This document shows, piece by piece, positions 53,061 through 64,000 of a DNA stretch of 64,000 nucleotides (position 1 is its first letter; the number at the start of each line of letters is the position of its first letter). This stretch comes from Sarcophilus harrisii (Eukaryota > Chordata > Mammalia > Dasyuromorphia > Dasyuridae). Under the pieces are notes generated by a model that saw only the letters and a program-made list of their open reading frames with translations, ran no database searches and was not told the origin of the DNA. A program made the position numbers and the translations under genes. The DNA is taken from contig NC_045427.1 in the NCBI RefSeq assembly GCF_902635505.1, positions 135,827,960 through 135,891,959 of the forward strand, in the 5' to 3' direction.

Positions 53061-53343
53061 TTGTTTTTTAAACCAGTAACAAAATAAAATCAGCTAACTT
53101 GATTTTTTTTTTTAAAGAAAGAAAACTAAATTTTCCATAACCAAAATGTTCATCTTCAACCTGCCTGAGTGGTTTGTCTATCCTAGAACTAACATAAGGA
53201 CTCTGTGAACTTCTGGATTGGGTGCAGGAAGCTGAGGGCAAATTCTTTTACGACCTCATGCAGTGGTGCATCTCTAAGTGTCAAAGGAGTGTTTTAAGGG
53301 AATCTAAGATTCTTTGCATCCTACCACACAGCTCTCTTAAGTG

Positions 53344-53465
53344 AATAAAGCATTTATTAAGCATTTTCTATATGCAAAGCACTATGGTAAACACTGGAAA
53401 TACATAGAAATAGAAAATCAAGACAATGTCTGATCTGAATTAATACATCTAGAGGGGGAAATAAC
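53344..53465 (+). repeat. Marsupial 'catttattaag' repeat fragment
   Basis: 'aataaagcatttattaagca', 'gcaaagcactatggtaaaca' and 'aatacatctagaggg'. Confidence 0.65.
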
Positions 53466-53827
53466 ACACATGGAAGGTTTCAGCTTTAAAACCTTTGAAA
53501 AAAAAAATCCCATAGGAGTTGCAAAAGGCTTGACATGCACTAATGTTTTTTCGTCAAGTATAGAGGTTCCAATAATCAGATTATCTTTTGCAAGAAAAAA
53601 GTATTTCTTCAGAGAGTATAATCACAAATATACAAGCTCACTCCCCCAAAACATGGAAAACACAAGTATCCTTCTCTCTCGTGCCACCTCTGTCTCTGGG
53701 CAAGGAAATTAGATTCACAAGTTAGTTCAGAACATAGTGAGCACAAAGTTCCAAGTCCAACTTCCCCACCTACCCTTGGCTTAATTCCAGGGCACCCTAG
53801 TTGCTCTGGACTTCCCTGCTGGGTTGA

Positions 53828-54334
53828 CTAGTTGCAACATCCTTCCTGGATTCCTGACTTCAAGGTTACCATGGCGAAAATGCCAGTGTGGTGGGAATCA
53901 CTGCCAGCATATGACTGCTGACACAGAACAAAAGGTGCTTGAGTAAAAGAGGGAGGAGAAAAGGAAGTTCTCCTCCTTGCATCAGTTTGAGGCACCTGTC
54001 CTGTAGATGAACTGTGATCTTCATTCTCTAGACAACACACAGGAAGGAAAAACACTGTTCCAGGGTGGCCTGTTTTAACGGCGAAACTTTTCTGGCCACA
54101 CAATCTGTAAAAGGGGCTACTCCTATCTATGTGGTAGAAAGCATAAGAAGCCTCCAGATGAGTCAGTCTACACATTCCCAGAGATCCATTTATATATTTC
54201 CCCAATTGAAAATTTCCATTTCCCAGCAAATAGGCAGGGGTTCTCATCCCAAATTCACTTCCTTGTCCCAAATTCAAAACAGTTTTCTGTGGAGATATAA
54301 GCAATGTTTCTTTCATGTGCTTCCCTAATGTCAT
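53828..54334 (-). other. Unrecognised 168-codon open frame
   Basis: An uninterrupted frame from ATG (54334) to stop, encoding MTLGKHMKETLLISPQKTVL to GIQEGCCN. I recognise no domain. It is Ser-, His- and Cys-containing with no signal peptide or membrane segment. It lies among mobile elements with no neighbouring gene, CpG island or splice context. It may be chance or a piece of an unidentified element. Low confidence that it is a gene. Confidence 0.15.
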
Positions 54335-54829
54335 CCAATTAAGTCTCCAAACAACCAGAATCTTTTACAAAGTTCACCAGATATTTCTACTTGCTTAACC
54401 TTAGCCTTACATAGCCTTTCTCAAACCACAACCACAAGAAAACAAAGAAAAAGAAAACTGGCTTCCAGAAACCTAAACCACAGTGAGGTTTCTAAACTAC
54501 AGAGTTCCCCAATCATTTCAGTGATCAGGGAAGTGGTATTGACTAATTATCACTTTTATCAAATGAGAAAATGATCCTAAGTTGAAACCCTTCTAATGGC
54601 TCCTTCAGTACATAAGTTCATCCAAGTGGGGTCTACACAAAAGTGTCCCTTTCTAAACAGGACATACCTAAATTTCCTAAGAATTCCTATAATATAAGAT
54701 ATCCCTATAGAGCTCCAGGCATTTTCCTCTGCATCCCTTATCCCAAATGGCATCCAAACGTCTCCCACATATCCTTGTTATTGCCAAGGTAAACCAAATG
54801 GAGTTGAGAATTCACCCAATGAAAGGGAC

Positions 54830-57790
54830 CTGTATGTGCAAGAATGTTTGTGGCAGCCCTCTTTGTAGTGGCCAGAAACTGGAAACTGAGCGGATGCCCT
54901 TCAGTTGGAGAATGGTTGAGTAAATTGTGGTATATGAATGTTATGAAATATTACTGTTCTGTAAGAAACGACCAGCTGGAGAGGGAGCCAGGAACAGACC
55001 AGCCCAAGCAGGGAGAGACTAGTGTCTGGAGCAGACCAGGAGCGGGAATGATCTCTGAGGCTAGAGATGACTCTCCCATAGGCCACCTGCTATGCCTTAA
55101 TTATAAAGCAGTAAACCGGCAGAGAAATTAAAGCCAAAGATAGAAGGTACTCTCTAAAAAACACCAGAACCTAACAAGATCCGGCAATAACCATTCAAAA
55201 CCAGAAGTGACTCATACAGACCTGTAACACAGCCCTGCAGCTACATCCTGCAGTTCAGGGCCTTTGTGGGGTCAGGTACAAATCTGCATGGCAGGGGGGC
55301 ACAGCCTGGGGCAGCCTCTAATATGCACAGTGGGGGGGCTCAGCCTGGGGCAATAGAACTTTTGCAGGGGGACCAGGGACACTTCCTGTCAGGGGACTAT
55401 TCACTTCAGCCACTAATACCCACAGCTCCAGGGCGGGCTTTGGCTTGGAGTAGTAAAACTTTCATTGCTCAGCGTCTAGCCCCAGGGTAGTCGTTAACCC
55501 ACACAGCAGGATTCTTTGCAGGGCACTTTCCCAGCTTGGTCCTGCAGGCCTGAGTTACTTCTGAGTAGGGAACTCTTTCCCAGAGCACTCCAGTACCTCA
55601 CTGCTCTTTGTAGACAGTTGGCAGGACAGCTATCTTTGCTCTGCAGAGGAAGCTAGTAACCTTCTGGCTCTGAAGACAAACCCTACAGGCTTTAACAAAA
55701 TGAGTAAAAAATCAAAAGGATGATCAATAGCTTCTATATAGAAAGAAGCTCTATATAGAAAGAGAGCAGCTTTTCAACCCCGAGGAGACTAATAGCAGAC
55801 AGTCTCCAGACAATTGTTGGTCCCCAATACAAAAGGCTCTCTAGAAGAGACTATTAAAAACCTTAAAAGAGAACTAGAAGAAAAATGGGGAAAGGAAAGA
55901 GAAGCTACGCAAGAGAGCAACAACTTCCTGAAATGTGAATTGGAAAAGGTAAAAAACTCCCAAGAAGTGCAGGGAAACAGAATTTATGAATTGGAAAAGG
56001 TTAAGAATTCCCAAGAAAGTAAGATTTGTGAATTGGAAAAAGAAAATAACTCACTAAAAAAAAAAAAATTTAGTGAAATGGAAAAAAATTCCATAGAGTA
56101 AAACAACTCATTTAAAAGCTCAATTGGATATATAGAAAAAGAAGTAAAAAAAGCTAATAAAGAAAATAACTCACTAAAAATCATAACTGAACAAATAGAA
56201 ATGACTGATTCATTGAGACATCAAGAATCAATCAAGCAAAACCAAAAAAATGAGAGATTAGAAAAAATCTCAAATATTTACTTGGAAAAACAACAGACCT
56301 GGAAAATAGATCTAGGAAAGATAACCTGAGGATCATTGGACTACCTGAAAATTATGATGAAAAAAAGAGTCTAGATACTCTTTTACAGGAAATCATCAAA
56401 AAGAACTGCCCAGAAGTAATAGAACCAGAAGGTAAAATAGGCGTTGAAAGAATTCATCGAGCCCCTTCTGAAAAAGACCCTAAAATAAAAACTCCAAGGA
56501 ATATTGTGGCCAAATTTCAAAACTATCAAACTAAAGAAAAAATATTACAAGCAGCCAGGAAAAAACAAAATACAAGGTGCCACAATAAGGGCCACTCAAG
56601 ATCTGGCTGCCTCAACATTAAAGGATCAAAGGACCTGGAATCTGATATTCTGAAAGGAAAAACAACTTGGAATGCAGTCATGAATAAACTCCCCAGCTAA
56701 ACTGAGCATTTTTTTCCATGGAAGAAGATGAACATTTAATAAAACAGAGGAATTCCATTTGTTTCTAAGGAAAAAGCCAGAGTAAACAAAAAATTTGATC
56801 TCCAACCATAGGACTCAAAAGAAGCAGAAAAGGGTAAAAGGAACTCTTGAGAACTGTATTTCAGTTGTGGATATACAAAAAAAAAAAAACAAAAAAAACA
56901 CATGTATAATTTGATTTTACTGATAAACCATAAAAAAGGGAAGTAAAAATGGAAAAGGGATAGTGTCAGAAAATGGTAAAGGGAGAGATAAAAAGAGGGA
57001 AACTACATCCCACAAAGAGGCAAAGGGAACCTATCATATCTAAGGGAACTTAGAGAGGGGAAGGAACATTGTGTTGTTGGCTCAAAGAGAAAATAATTGA
57101 CATATTTATTTTACAGAGAATCTTCTCTCATCTCATTAAAAAGTGATAGAGGAAAAGGGAAAAGGAAAAAGAGTAATAAGGGAAGGGTACCAGAAAGAGG
57201 AAGGGATTCAAAGGGAGGAGGGAGAGATCCTAAAGAGGGAGAACTCTGTGACACAAGTGGGGCTTATAAGTTTAATACTAGGGAAAGGGGAAAGCGGGGG
57301 GAAAGAAAAAGAAAAGCACAATTTGGGGATATTATGATGGCAGGAAATACAGAATTAGTAATTTAGTGTAATTTTTAATGAATGGATGCCCATCAATTGG
57401 AGAATGGCTGAATAAATTGTGGTATATGAATATTATGGAATATTACTGTTCTGTAAGAAATGACCAGCAGGAAGATTTCAGAAAAGTCTGGAGAGACTTA
57501 CACGAACTGATGCTGAGTGAAATGAACAGGACTAGGAGACCATTATACACTTCAACAACAATACTATATGAGTTTCAATTCTGATGAACGTGGCTCTCTT
57601 CAACAATGAGAGGATCCAAGTTAGTTCCTATTGATCAGTGATGAACAGAACCAGCTATACCCAGCAAAAGAACACTGGGAAATGAGTGTGGACCACAACA
57701 CAGCATTTATACTTTTTCTGTTATTCTTTGCTTGCATTTTTGTTTTTCTTCTCAGGTTATTTTTACCTTCTTTCTAAATCCTTTTTATTG
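54830..57790 (+). mobile_element. L1-derived element: 5'UTR and ORF1, nearly all ORF2 missing
   Basis: 54830-54972 is an L1 ORF2-tail piece ('gcaagaatgtttgtggcagc') joined to GC-rich 5'UTR-like DNA (54975-55700). ORF1 follows: a coiled coil at about 55815-56220, with ELEKVKNSQE-like units repeated, then an RRM-like part NLRIIGLPENYDEKK and VAKFQNYQTKEKILQAARKK. The C-terminal domain (56570-56800) is frameshifted: in another frame it reads TLKDQRTWN-like and ffhgrr-like motifs. After the inter-ORF region the sequence jumps at about 57372 straight to the ORF2 tail ('catcaattggagaatggctg') and 3'UTR. Confidence 0.82.
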
Positions 57791-57879
57791 CTTATCACCG
57801 AATAACTTTTCTTCTAATTTTGTTCACTTCTCTATTAGTTTCTTGGGATCCTCCACATTTTTTTCCTGAAAGTGACCAT

Positions 57880-58210
57880 TTCAACATTTTTTGTGGCACA
57901 ATTATATTCTATTACATTTATATAATACAATGTTTAACTATTCTCCTTTGGAAGGACATTCTCTTAGTTTCAAATTGTTGGCTATCACAAAAAGAGTTGC
58001 TATAATTATTTTTGTATATGTCAATTATTTCCTTTTTTTTTTTTTTTTTTTTTTGCATATAGGCCTAATAATAGTGGTGTATCTGTGTCATAGGATATGC
58101 ACAGTTGAGTAACTTTTAGGGTTTAGATCTAATATGGTTTCTAAGATGGTTGGACCAATTCACAGTTTTACTAATAGCATTTCAGTGCAACACTTTTCTC
58201 ATAGCAAGAG
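57880..58210 (-). mobile_element. Old L1 ORF2-tail fragment
   Basis: 'tctattacatttatataata', 'cacaaaaagagttgctataa', 'ctaataatagtggtgta', 'gatggttggaccaattcaca'. A T run of about 21 lies at 58033-58053. Confidence 0.72.
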
Positions 58211-58224
58211 GACTTAAATCTAAA

Positions 58225-58640
58225 GCCGTTAATATAAAGCATTCCACCCTTCCAATGCAGCATTGGTGAAGCATTTGGCAGCAGGATCCAACCCATACTA
58301 GGGAGTGTCCTTGTTACCCCTCAGGGCTGGCCTGGTGGATTGGGCTAAACTGTCAGTACTCTCTGACTAACACTGAGTAACACTCAGAGACTTCAACATC
58401 CACAACTCTGCCAACTCATTTTCTGATCTATTTAACTGCTGACATTCCTTCAACTAAGGCAGGAAAAAAATTGTCCTTTGTTCTCAAAGATGGTCATGAG
58501 GACAATGGCTTGACTTACACTAGTTGGATTAAATGGGGCAGAAATGCACAGTCATGAGCTTCATTTTCTCTCCCAGAGTCATCAGAAACCCAGTGGCAAG
58601 ACATGGCTCAGCCTCAGGAAAAAATAGACACAGTAGAGAC
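58225..58640 (+). repeat. Possible RTE-related repeat
   Basis: 58535-58640 resembles 48520-48640 ('cccagagtcatcagaaac' against 'ccagagtcaccaggaca'). The 58225-58520 part ends 'gatggtcatgaggacaatgg', recalling the RTE-type 3' end. Weak. Confidence 0.35.
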
Positions 58641-58914
58641 AGAAGCAATAGGAGGCCCATTCCCTGGCCATATGTACATATGGATGGGGCATTAGCCTTG
58701 TCTCTCTATCCAGAAGATTGCAAGAATCCTTGCCTCTTTATTCTAAAGGGATGAATAACTCCATTTTTTTCTCCCTATCTCCATCAATCCATAAAGGAAA
58801 CAGAGACATATTGAGACTCACTGAGCTAGTTAACACTATTTGAATACATACCCAGTGCTGACTCATCTCTCTTTCAAAAGTCCATTTCTTCCTCACTTCC
58901 TCACTTCTTCCACA

Positions 58915-59205
58915 AACTGAAAATTCCTTTCAGAATATCAGATTCCAGGTCCTTTGATCCTTTAATGTTGAGGCAGCCAGATCTTGAGTGGCCCTTATTG
59001 TGGCACCTTGTATTTGAATTGTTTTTTCCTGGCTGCTTGTAATATTTTTTCTTTAGTTTGATAGTTTTGAAATTAGGCCACAATATTCCTTGGAGTTTTT
59101 ATTTTAGGGTCTTTTTCAGAAGGTGTTTGATGAATTCTTTCAATGCCTATTTTACCTTCTGGTTCTATTACTTCTGGGCAGTTCTCTTTGATGATTTCCT
59201 GTAAA
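58915..59205 (-). mobile_element. L1 ORF1 fragment, reversed
   Basis: 'cctttgatcctttaatgttg', 'cagccagatcttgagtggcc', 'ttccttggagtttttatttt', 'gatgatttcctgtaaagt' are the complement of 56375-56665. Confidence 0.9.
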
Positions 59206-59229
59206 GTGGTTTATAACTGGAAATAGTCA

Positions 59230-59610
59230 TGTTGGTGCATGCTTGGAAGTGGAGAGCTAGAGTCCTCAGTTCAAACACAAATACCATATACAGGGGGACA
59301 GCAAGTAGACTAGTTTGACCAAACTGTAGGTTGTCTGAGGGAAAAGAATGTTAGCAGAAATCTGAAATTAGAAGCCTGGAATAATGAGTAATCAGGCTTG
59401 AGTCAGATGTGAAAAGCTTTAAACATAAGAGGTTTTGCTTGCCCTAAAGACTATTAAAGCTTCTTGTGAAAAGGAATGACATGATTTCTGTTGTCTCAAT
59501 TTTTATTGTTGTAGTCATTGTATATATTGCTTACATAGATCTATTTATTTCAGTTTTGCATTAGTTCATTGAACTTTTCTGTGGTGTTCTCTTCTTTTTT
59601 ATAATATGAT
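59230..59610. repeat. Old repeat pieces
   Basis: 59230-59500 ends 'aaggaatgacatgatttc', like the far part of the long marsupial repeat. 59510-59610 resembles reversed old L1 ('gcattagttcattgaac'). Boundaries uncertain. Confidence 0.35.
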
Positions 59611-59619
59611 CGTTCTCTG

Positions 59620-60010
59620 GGAGCAAGTTTCTTGGGGGAGGTCCTCTGGAGGCAGCCTTAGTTTCAGTTCAGAGTAATAATCACCTCAAATTCAGCCAGC
59701 TGATAAAATCCAAGCATTTATTTTCTCCTTCAGAGTCTTGTCTCCTTGCGTGGGGCTGGGCAGCTTTCTGGAGAGCCTTTCAGACCAGCCTTGGTCTCAG
59801 TGGGGGAAGTACAGGAGGCCAGCCACCACGGTGGTGTGAGATGGGATGAATGAATCTGGTTCTGCCTCCGAGAGTGGGCTTCTTCTGAACTGACTCTGAC
59901 CGATTTACTGAAGCTCCTCCGAGACTCCTTCTCCAAGAGAGTGGGATTGTGGGTTTCTGACTCTGAATACTGACTTGTGAATCTCCCAAAAGTGTGAACT
60001 CCAATGAGTA
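59620..60010 (-). mobile_element. Solo-LTR-like fossil
   Basis: On the - strand: start near 'tgtattcaagtactcattgg', a GC-richer middle, and a poly(A) signal-like 'aaaataaatgcttgg' near the end. This is LTR-like architecture of about 390 bp. It shares ordered blocks with 42900-43245. No internal retroviral region adjoins it. Family not certain. Confidence 0.5.
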
Positions 60011-60239
60011 CTTGAATACATTAGTAAGCTAGAGAATTCGCTAAGTACCATGCCAAATTAGGCAACTGACATCACTTTGTAAGGATTCTAACACTTTTCC
60101 ATTAAGCCTGTTTTTTAAAGTGTAATTTTAAAAATCAATAAAATCATAAAGAGTTGGACATAACTGAAATGGCTGAACAAAATAACAAATCTTAATGTGT
60201 AATATAAATATAATTTTATTATAATGTATGTATTGATTG

Positions 60240-61770
60240 TTTTTATCTCAAGTACAGGGCTCCCTTTCTCTCTTTCTCTCTCTCTGTCTCTCCCCCAATT
60301 TGTATATATCTTCCTATTATACTTTATATTCTTCAGTTATGATTATCATTCCAGCCTGGATCCCAGTGCCAACTTATTAGCACATCCTCTAGGTTTTGTA
60401 TCAACTCAAAATATGATAATTATAGTATCTTTGCTTTTATTCAAGTCATTGAAGAAGATGTGGGAGGAAAAATACAGCTATCCATTAATTTTAGAATCCT
60501 TAGAGTTGTCCAGAATTTTTTTTTTTTTTTTTTTTTTGCCCAAACCTGTGATTTCATTATTGAAAGGGAATTCCAGGTACGATAGAAAGTTCTAGAAAAG
60601 AAGATGAAAATACTAAATTGTATACTAAAAGGTATCACCCATTAATTTATTCTACAGATTTCCTCCAATCTGCATTTGGGTAGAAATCCCTAGAGGAACA
60701 AGAAGGCTGAAATTTCTTCCTGGTCATAGCTCTTTATCCTGCTTGTGTCCTAGACTTCCTGGTTAATGTAAGATTATGTTCAAAGCTGGTCTGGATTACA
60801 TTTCCTCCCAGGATTTCTCAGGATGCAGTGAAGTCATATCGTTCTTGGACATCTTTTCTTTTTCATGTAAAACTTGAACTCCAGAACGGCTTTGACTTTT
60901 CACCACCTCCGGTAAGACTGTTATCTTTCCCACCCAGGCAGGACTCCCAGTTATGTCTCTTCCTCACCCCCAGCCCTTATCAAGCCCTCATTCAAGGGCT
61001 CCATGACTTGAAAGTAGCAGGAGATCTGTGCCGCTGGAAGAACAGTGACAAAGTGAAGTTTGGAGACAAATGGCATAAAAATGCTATGGAAATCTGTTAG
61101 CTCCTCTTCCTTACCCTGGAAACTTTAGCAAACACGAAGCCGTGAATATAGTCCTAGAGAACCAAACAGGTCTGGGAATGAATTGTGGAGAAGGGAAAAA
61201 GTTCAAGCCTCCCCTAGCTTGAGCTAGTACAGGGAGGGGAGATAGGATCTTTCTTTGAAGTAACTGTTTCAACAGAGAACACAATCTCAGCAGGAATAAG
61301 GCCATTTCTCTACCAGTATCTCACTATTCACTCTCAGAAGCTTTTGTACCTCCCTCTCTGGCCAATAAGTATCTAGTCCTATAGGTCACACCTTTAACTG
61401 TCCAGCTGCCTTAGGAAAGAAACATGGCCTAGTAAAAAAAATCCTAGCATTAGATACAAAATTCAAAATCCCTTACACTGTCATCTCCCCTCTTTGTTCC
61501 TCTATACCTCCATGAATAAATGGACTCTTCTAAATGATCCATCCAGATCTAATATTAATCTATCTTTTGTGGTTGCCTATGTTCTTCAAAGCTTTGTAAT
61601 TGGAGGGAGTTAGTTTTCTTTTTATTACCCAGCTGTATACTCAGCTGACTCTAGGCTTCCTCCTGTTGGTAAAAAAGGGTTACTCATGTGGCTAATATGA
61701 AAATATCTTTCACATGACTTCATCATTGTATAGTTGATATCTTACTAGTTGCCTTCTCAAATAATTGATA
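60240..61770. other. No gene recognised; simple repeats only
   Basis: A CT-rich run at about 60262-60295 and a T run at about 60520-60537. A 90-codon frame at 60828-61100 has no recognisable domain. Confidence 0.5.
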
Positions 61771-61905
61771 TTTTATTGGTTGTCTTCTCAAGGGACAGGG
61801 CAAGAGTGGGGTGGAGGGAGAGACTTTAAAACTCAAAATTTTTTAAAAATGAATGTTAGCAATTTTTTAAAATGTAATTTGGAAATATTAAACCATTTTT
61901 TAAAA
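61770..61905 (+). mobile_element. Old L1 3'-end fragment
   Basis: 'ggggtggagggagagacttt', 'aaaactcaaaatttttt', 'aaatgaatgttagcaat', in the order of older marsupial L1 3'UTRs. Confidence 0.5.
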
Positions 61906-62022
61906 GGAGTAATTTGCTTCATGAATTTCCTTAGCTTTTGGTCTACTCTTGCATCATTCATCACAGTAAGATTGCTAGCGAGATTTTAGGAAGCAGAGAA
62001 AGTTCAGCCCCCTGAATTTCTA

Positions 62023-63226
62023 TTTTTTTTTTTTTAATTTAATAGCCTTTTATTTACAGGATATATACATGGGTAACTTTACAGCATTAACAATTGCCAA
62101 ACCTCTTGTTCCAATTTTTCACCTCTTACCCCCCACCCCCTCCCCTAAATGTCAGGATGACCAGTAGATGTTAAAATATATTAAAATATAACTTAGATAC
62201 ACAATAAGTATACATGACCAAAACATTATTTTGCTGTATAAAAAGAATCAGACTCTGAATTATTGTACAATTAGCTTGTGAAGGAAATCAAAAATGCAGG
62301 TGGGCATAAATATAGGGATTGAGAATTCAATGTAATGGTTTTTAGTCATCTCCCAGAGTTCTTTTTCTGGGTATAGCTAGTTCAGTTCATTACTGCTCCA
62401 TTAGAAATGATTTGGTTGATCTCGTTGCTGAGGATGGCCTGGTCCATCAGAACTGGTCATCATATAGTATTGTTGTTGAAGTATATAATGATCTCCTGGT
62501 CCTGCTCATTTCACTCAGCATCAGTTCATGTCAGTCTCTCCAGGCCTTTCTGAAATCATCCTGTTGGTCATTTCTTACAGAACAGTAATATTCCATAATT
62601 TTCATATACCACAATTTATTCAGCCATTCTCCAACTGATGGACATCCATTCAGTTTCCAGTTTCTAGCCACTACAAAAAGGGCTGCCACAAACATTCGTG
62701 CACATACAGGTCCCTTTCCCTTCTTTATAATCTCTTTGGGATATAATCCCAGTAGTAACACTGCTGGATCAAAGGGTATGCACAGTTTGATAACTTTTTG
62801 AGCATAGTTCCAAACTACTCTCCAGAATGGTTGGATTCGTTCACAACTCCACCAACAATGAATCAATGTCCCAGTTTTCCCACATCCCCTCCAACAATCA
62901 TCATTATTTTTTCCTGTCATCTTAGCCAATCTGACAGGTGTGTAGTGGTATCTTAGAGTTGTCTTAATTTGCATTTCTCTGATTAATAATGACTTGGAGC
63001 ATCTTTTCATATGACTAGAAATAGTTTCAATTTCTTCATCTGAGAATTGTCTGTTCATATCCTTTGACCATTTTTCAATTGGAGAATGGCTTGATTTTTT
63101 ATAAATTAGAGTTAATTCTCTATATATTTTGGAAATGAGGCCTTTATCAGAACCTTTGACTGTAAAAATATTTTCCCAGTTTATTGCTTCCCTTCTAATC
63201 TTGTCTGCATTAGTTTTGTTTGTACG
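62023..63226 (-). mobile_element. Young 1.2-kb L1 with open ORF2 C-terminus
   Basis: Poly-T start, 3'UTR, then an open frame reading from 63226 to 62531. It encodes the ORF2 C-terminus: KTNADKIRREAINWENIFTV, then CWRGCGKTGTLIHCWWSC (Cys/His motif) and FDPAVLLLGLYPKEI, much like human L1 ORF2. Flanked by ctgaatttcta at 62012-62022 and 63227-63237. The 5' truncation lies inside ORF2. Confidence 0.95.
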
Positions 63227-63239
63227 CTGAATTTCTAAA

Positions 63240-64000
63240 GAGAGTAAAAGCAATACTTTTAAAACTTTAGAGAATATAGGAGAAAAGCCTATACATGCCC
63301 CAAGATGATGATTCAGCATTTCCTGAAGCAGTTATCTTGAATTTAAACCTTTGCTAAGAGCCACATCAGAGGGTAGAGACTTTAAACCTGAGTATTCGAA
63401 GAACTTTCTTCTCAGGGAAATATCATACTTTTGCTCCCTCCTCATATTTTGTTTTCTTTTTCTTTTTCTTTTTCTAATTAGCAGTTTCACGAATATTTAC
63501 ATACCAAATTTAAGGAAATCTTGATTCTACACTGTCTGAACTTTAAAAAAACCATCCTCCGCCACTTTAAAATTGTTTTGATATCTTTTATATTTATATC
63601 ATCTTAATTTCTAAATACATCATATCCCCTTTCTATTTTTAATGAGACATCACTTATTATGGTTAATAAAAAAAGAGGAAATGAAAGCAGATCTACAAAC
63701 CTAAAAAATCATACCAAGGGAAAAATTATATAGGAATTATTGTAGTCCATAACTTTAGTCCTCCATTTCTGCAAAGAACACTTTTAACACTTCAAAATAT
63801 TACTGATCAAAGATTAATTGTGTGAAGACTAGGAAAAGTTAGGTTTCCATCGATAACCAGGATGCCAAAACAGGATGAAGGAAGGGGTGAAATATCTTGT
63901 TAAGAGAATCACCATGTGAATCAAGGAACTGACTAAATAACAAAGTTCCTGACAAAATTGTCCAGGCTTAACCTGGCCCAAACCTTCTAGAGCCAATCAA
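63240..64000. other. No feature recognised
   Basis: AT-rich sequence with a 'ctttttctttttct' run near 63455. Neither an exon nor a repeat family could be supported. Confidence 0.5.

Noticed and set aside
60828-61100. 90-codon frame with a 'ccggtaag' donor-like site
   Set aside because: No domain, no acceptor-side support and no resemblance to neighbouring TNFRSF10 or CHMP7 exons.
62531-63319. 262-codon frame on the - strand as a possible host gene
   Set aside because: It is the L1 ORF2 C-terminus. The 31 codons before 63226 are target-site DNA that happens to be open.

Overview
This is a vertebrate nuclear window, almost certainly from a marsupial. The interspersed repeats point there: L1 copies whose 3' ends and ORF2 tails have the marsupial form, many tRNA-derived CORE/MIR-type SINEs of the marsupial kind, an RTE-clade LINE with what look like RTE-tailed SINEs, and CR1/L2-clade fossils. 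The species cannot be fixed by eye; the L1 form suggests an Australian marsupial, with low confidence. There are no prokaryotic features, tRNA genes, rRNA genes or CRISPR arrays.

Two host genes lie tail to tail, as at human 8p21.3. (1) The last four coding exons of RHOBTB2 are on the + strand (1748-5628), encoding the C-terminal 187 residues: the end of the second BTB domain and the C-terminal domain with the Ser-rich tail. The gene's 5' part lies left of the window. (2) A complete TRAIL death-receptor gene (TNFRSF10 family, TNFRSF10B by position) is on the - strand from a CpG-island promoter near 40.5 kb to a 3'UTR ending near 8.6 kb. Nine coding exons can be placed with matching splice phases. 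They sum to exactly 335 codons: signal peptide, cysteine-rich domains, one transmembrane segment, a very short linker and a death domain.

Layout: 1-8 kb, RHOBTB2 exons and 3'UTR with old SINEs. 8.6-17.2 kb, TNFRSF10B exons 9 to 2 in a compact cluster. 17.2-40.2 kb, its 23-kb first intron, filled with L1, CR1, L2 and SINE copies, a 760-bp polypurine tract and a 29-nt poly-G. 39.8-40.7 kb, CpG island, exon 1 and a TATA-like promoter. 40.7-64 kb, gene-free upstream DNA: nested RTE/L1/SINE insertions, a short ERV integrase fossil lodged in an L1, an L1 derivative keeping ORF1 but lacking nearly all of ORF2, and a 1.2-kb L1 with an open ORF2 C-terminus.

The RHOBTB2 product is a CUL3 adaptor and the TNFRSF10 product a TRAIL death receptor. 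Nothing in the sequence links their functions beyond conserved neighbourhood. I found no clearly new biological system. The best leads are the compact ancestral-type TRAIL receptor, its TATA/uORF promoter, the polypurine tract, and several mobile-element junctions that record unusual insertion events. Repeat boundaries are by eye and usually good to about 10-30 bp.
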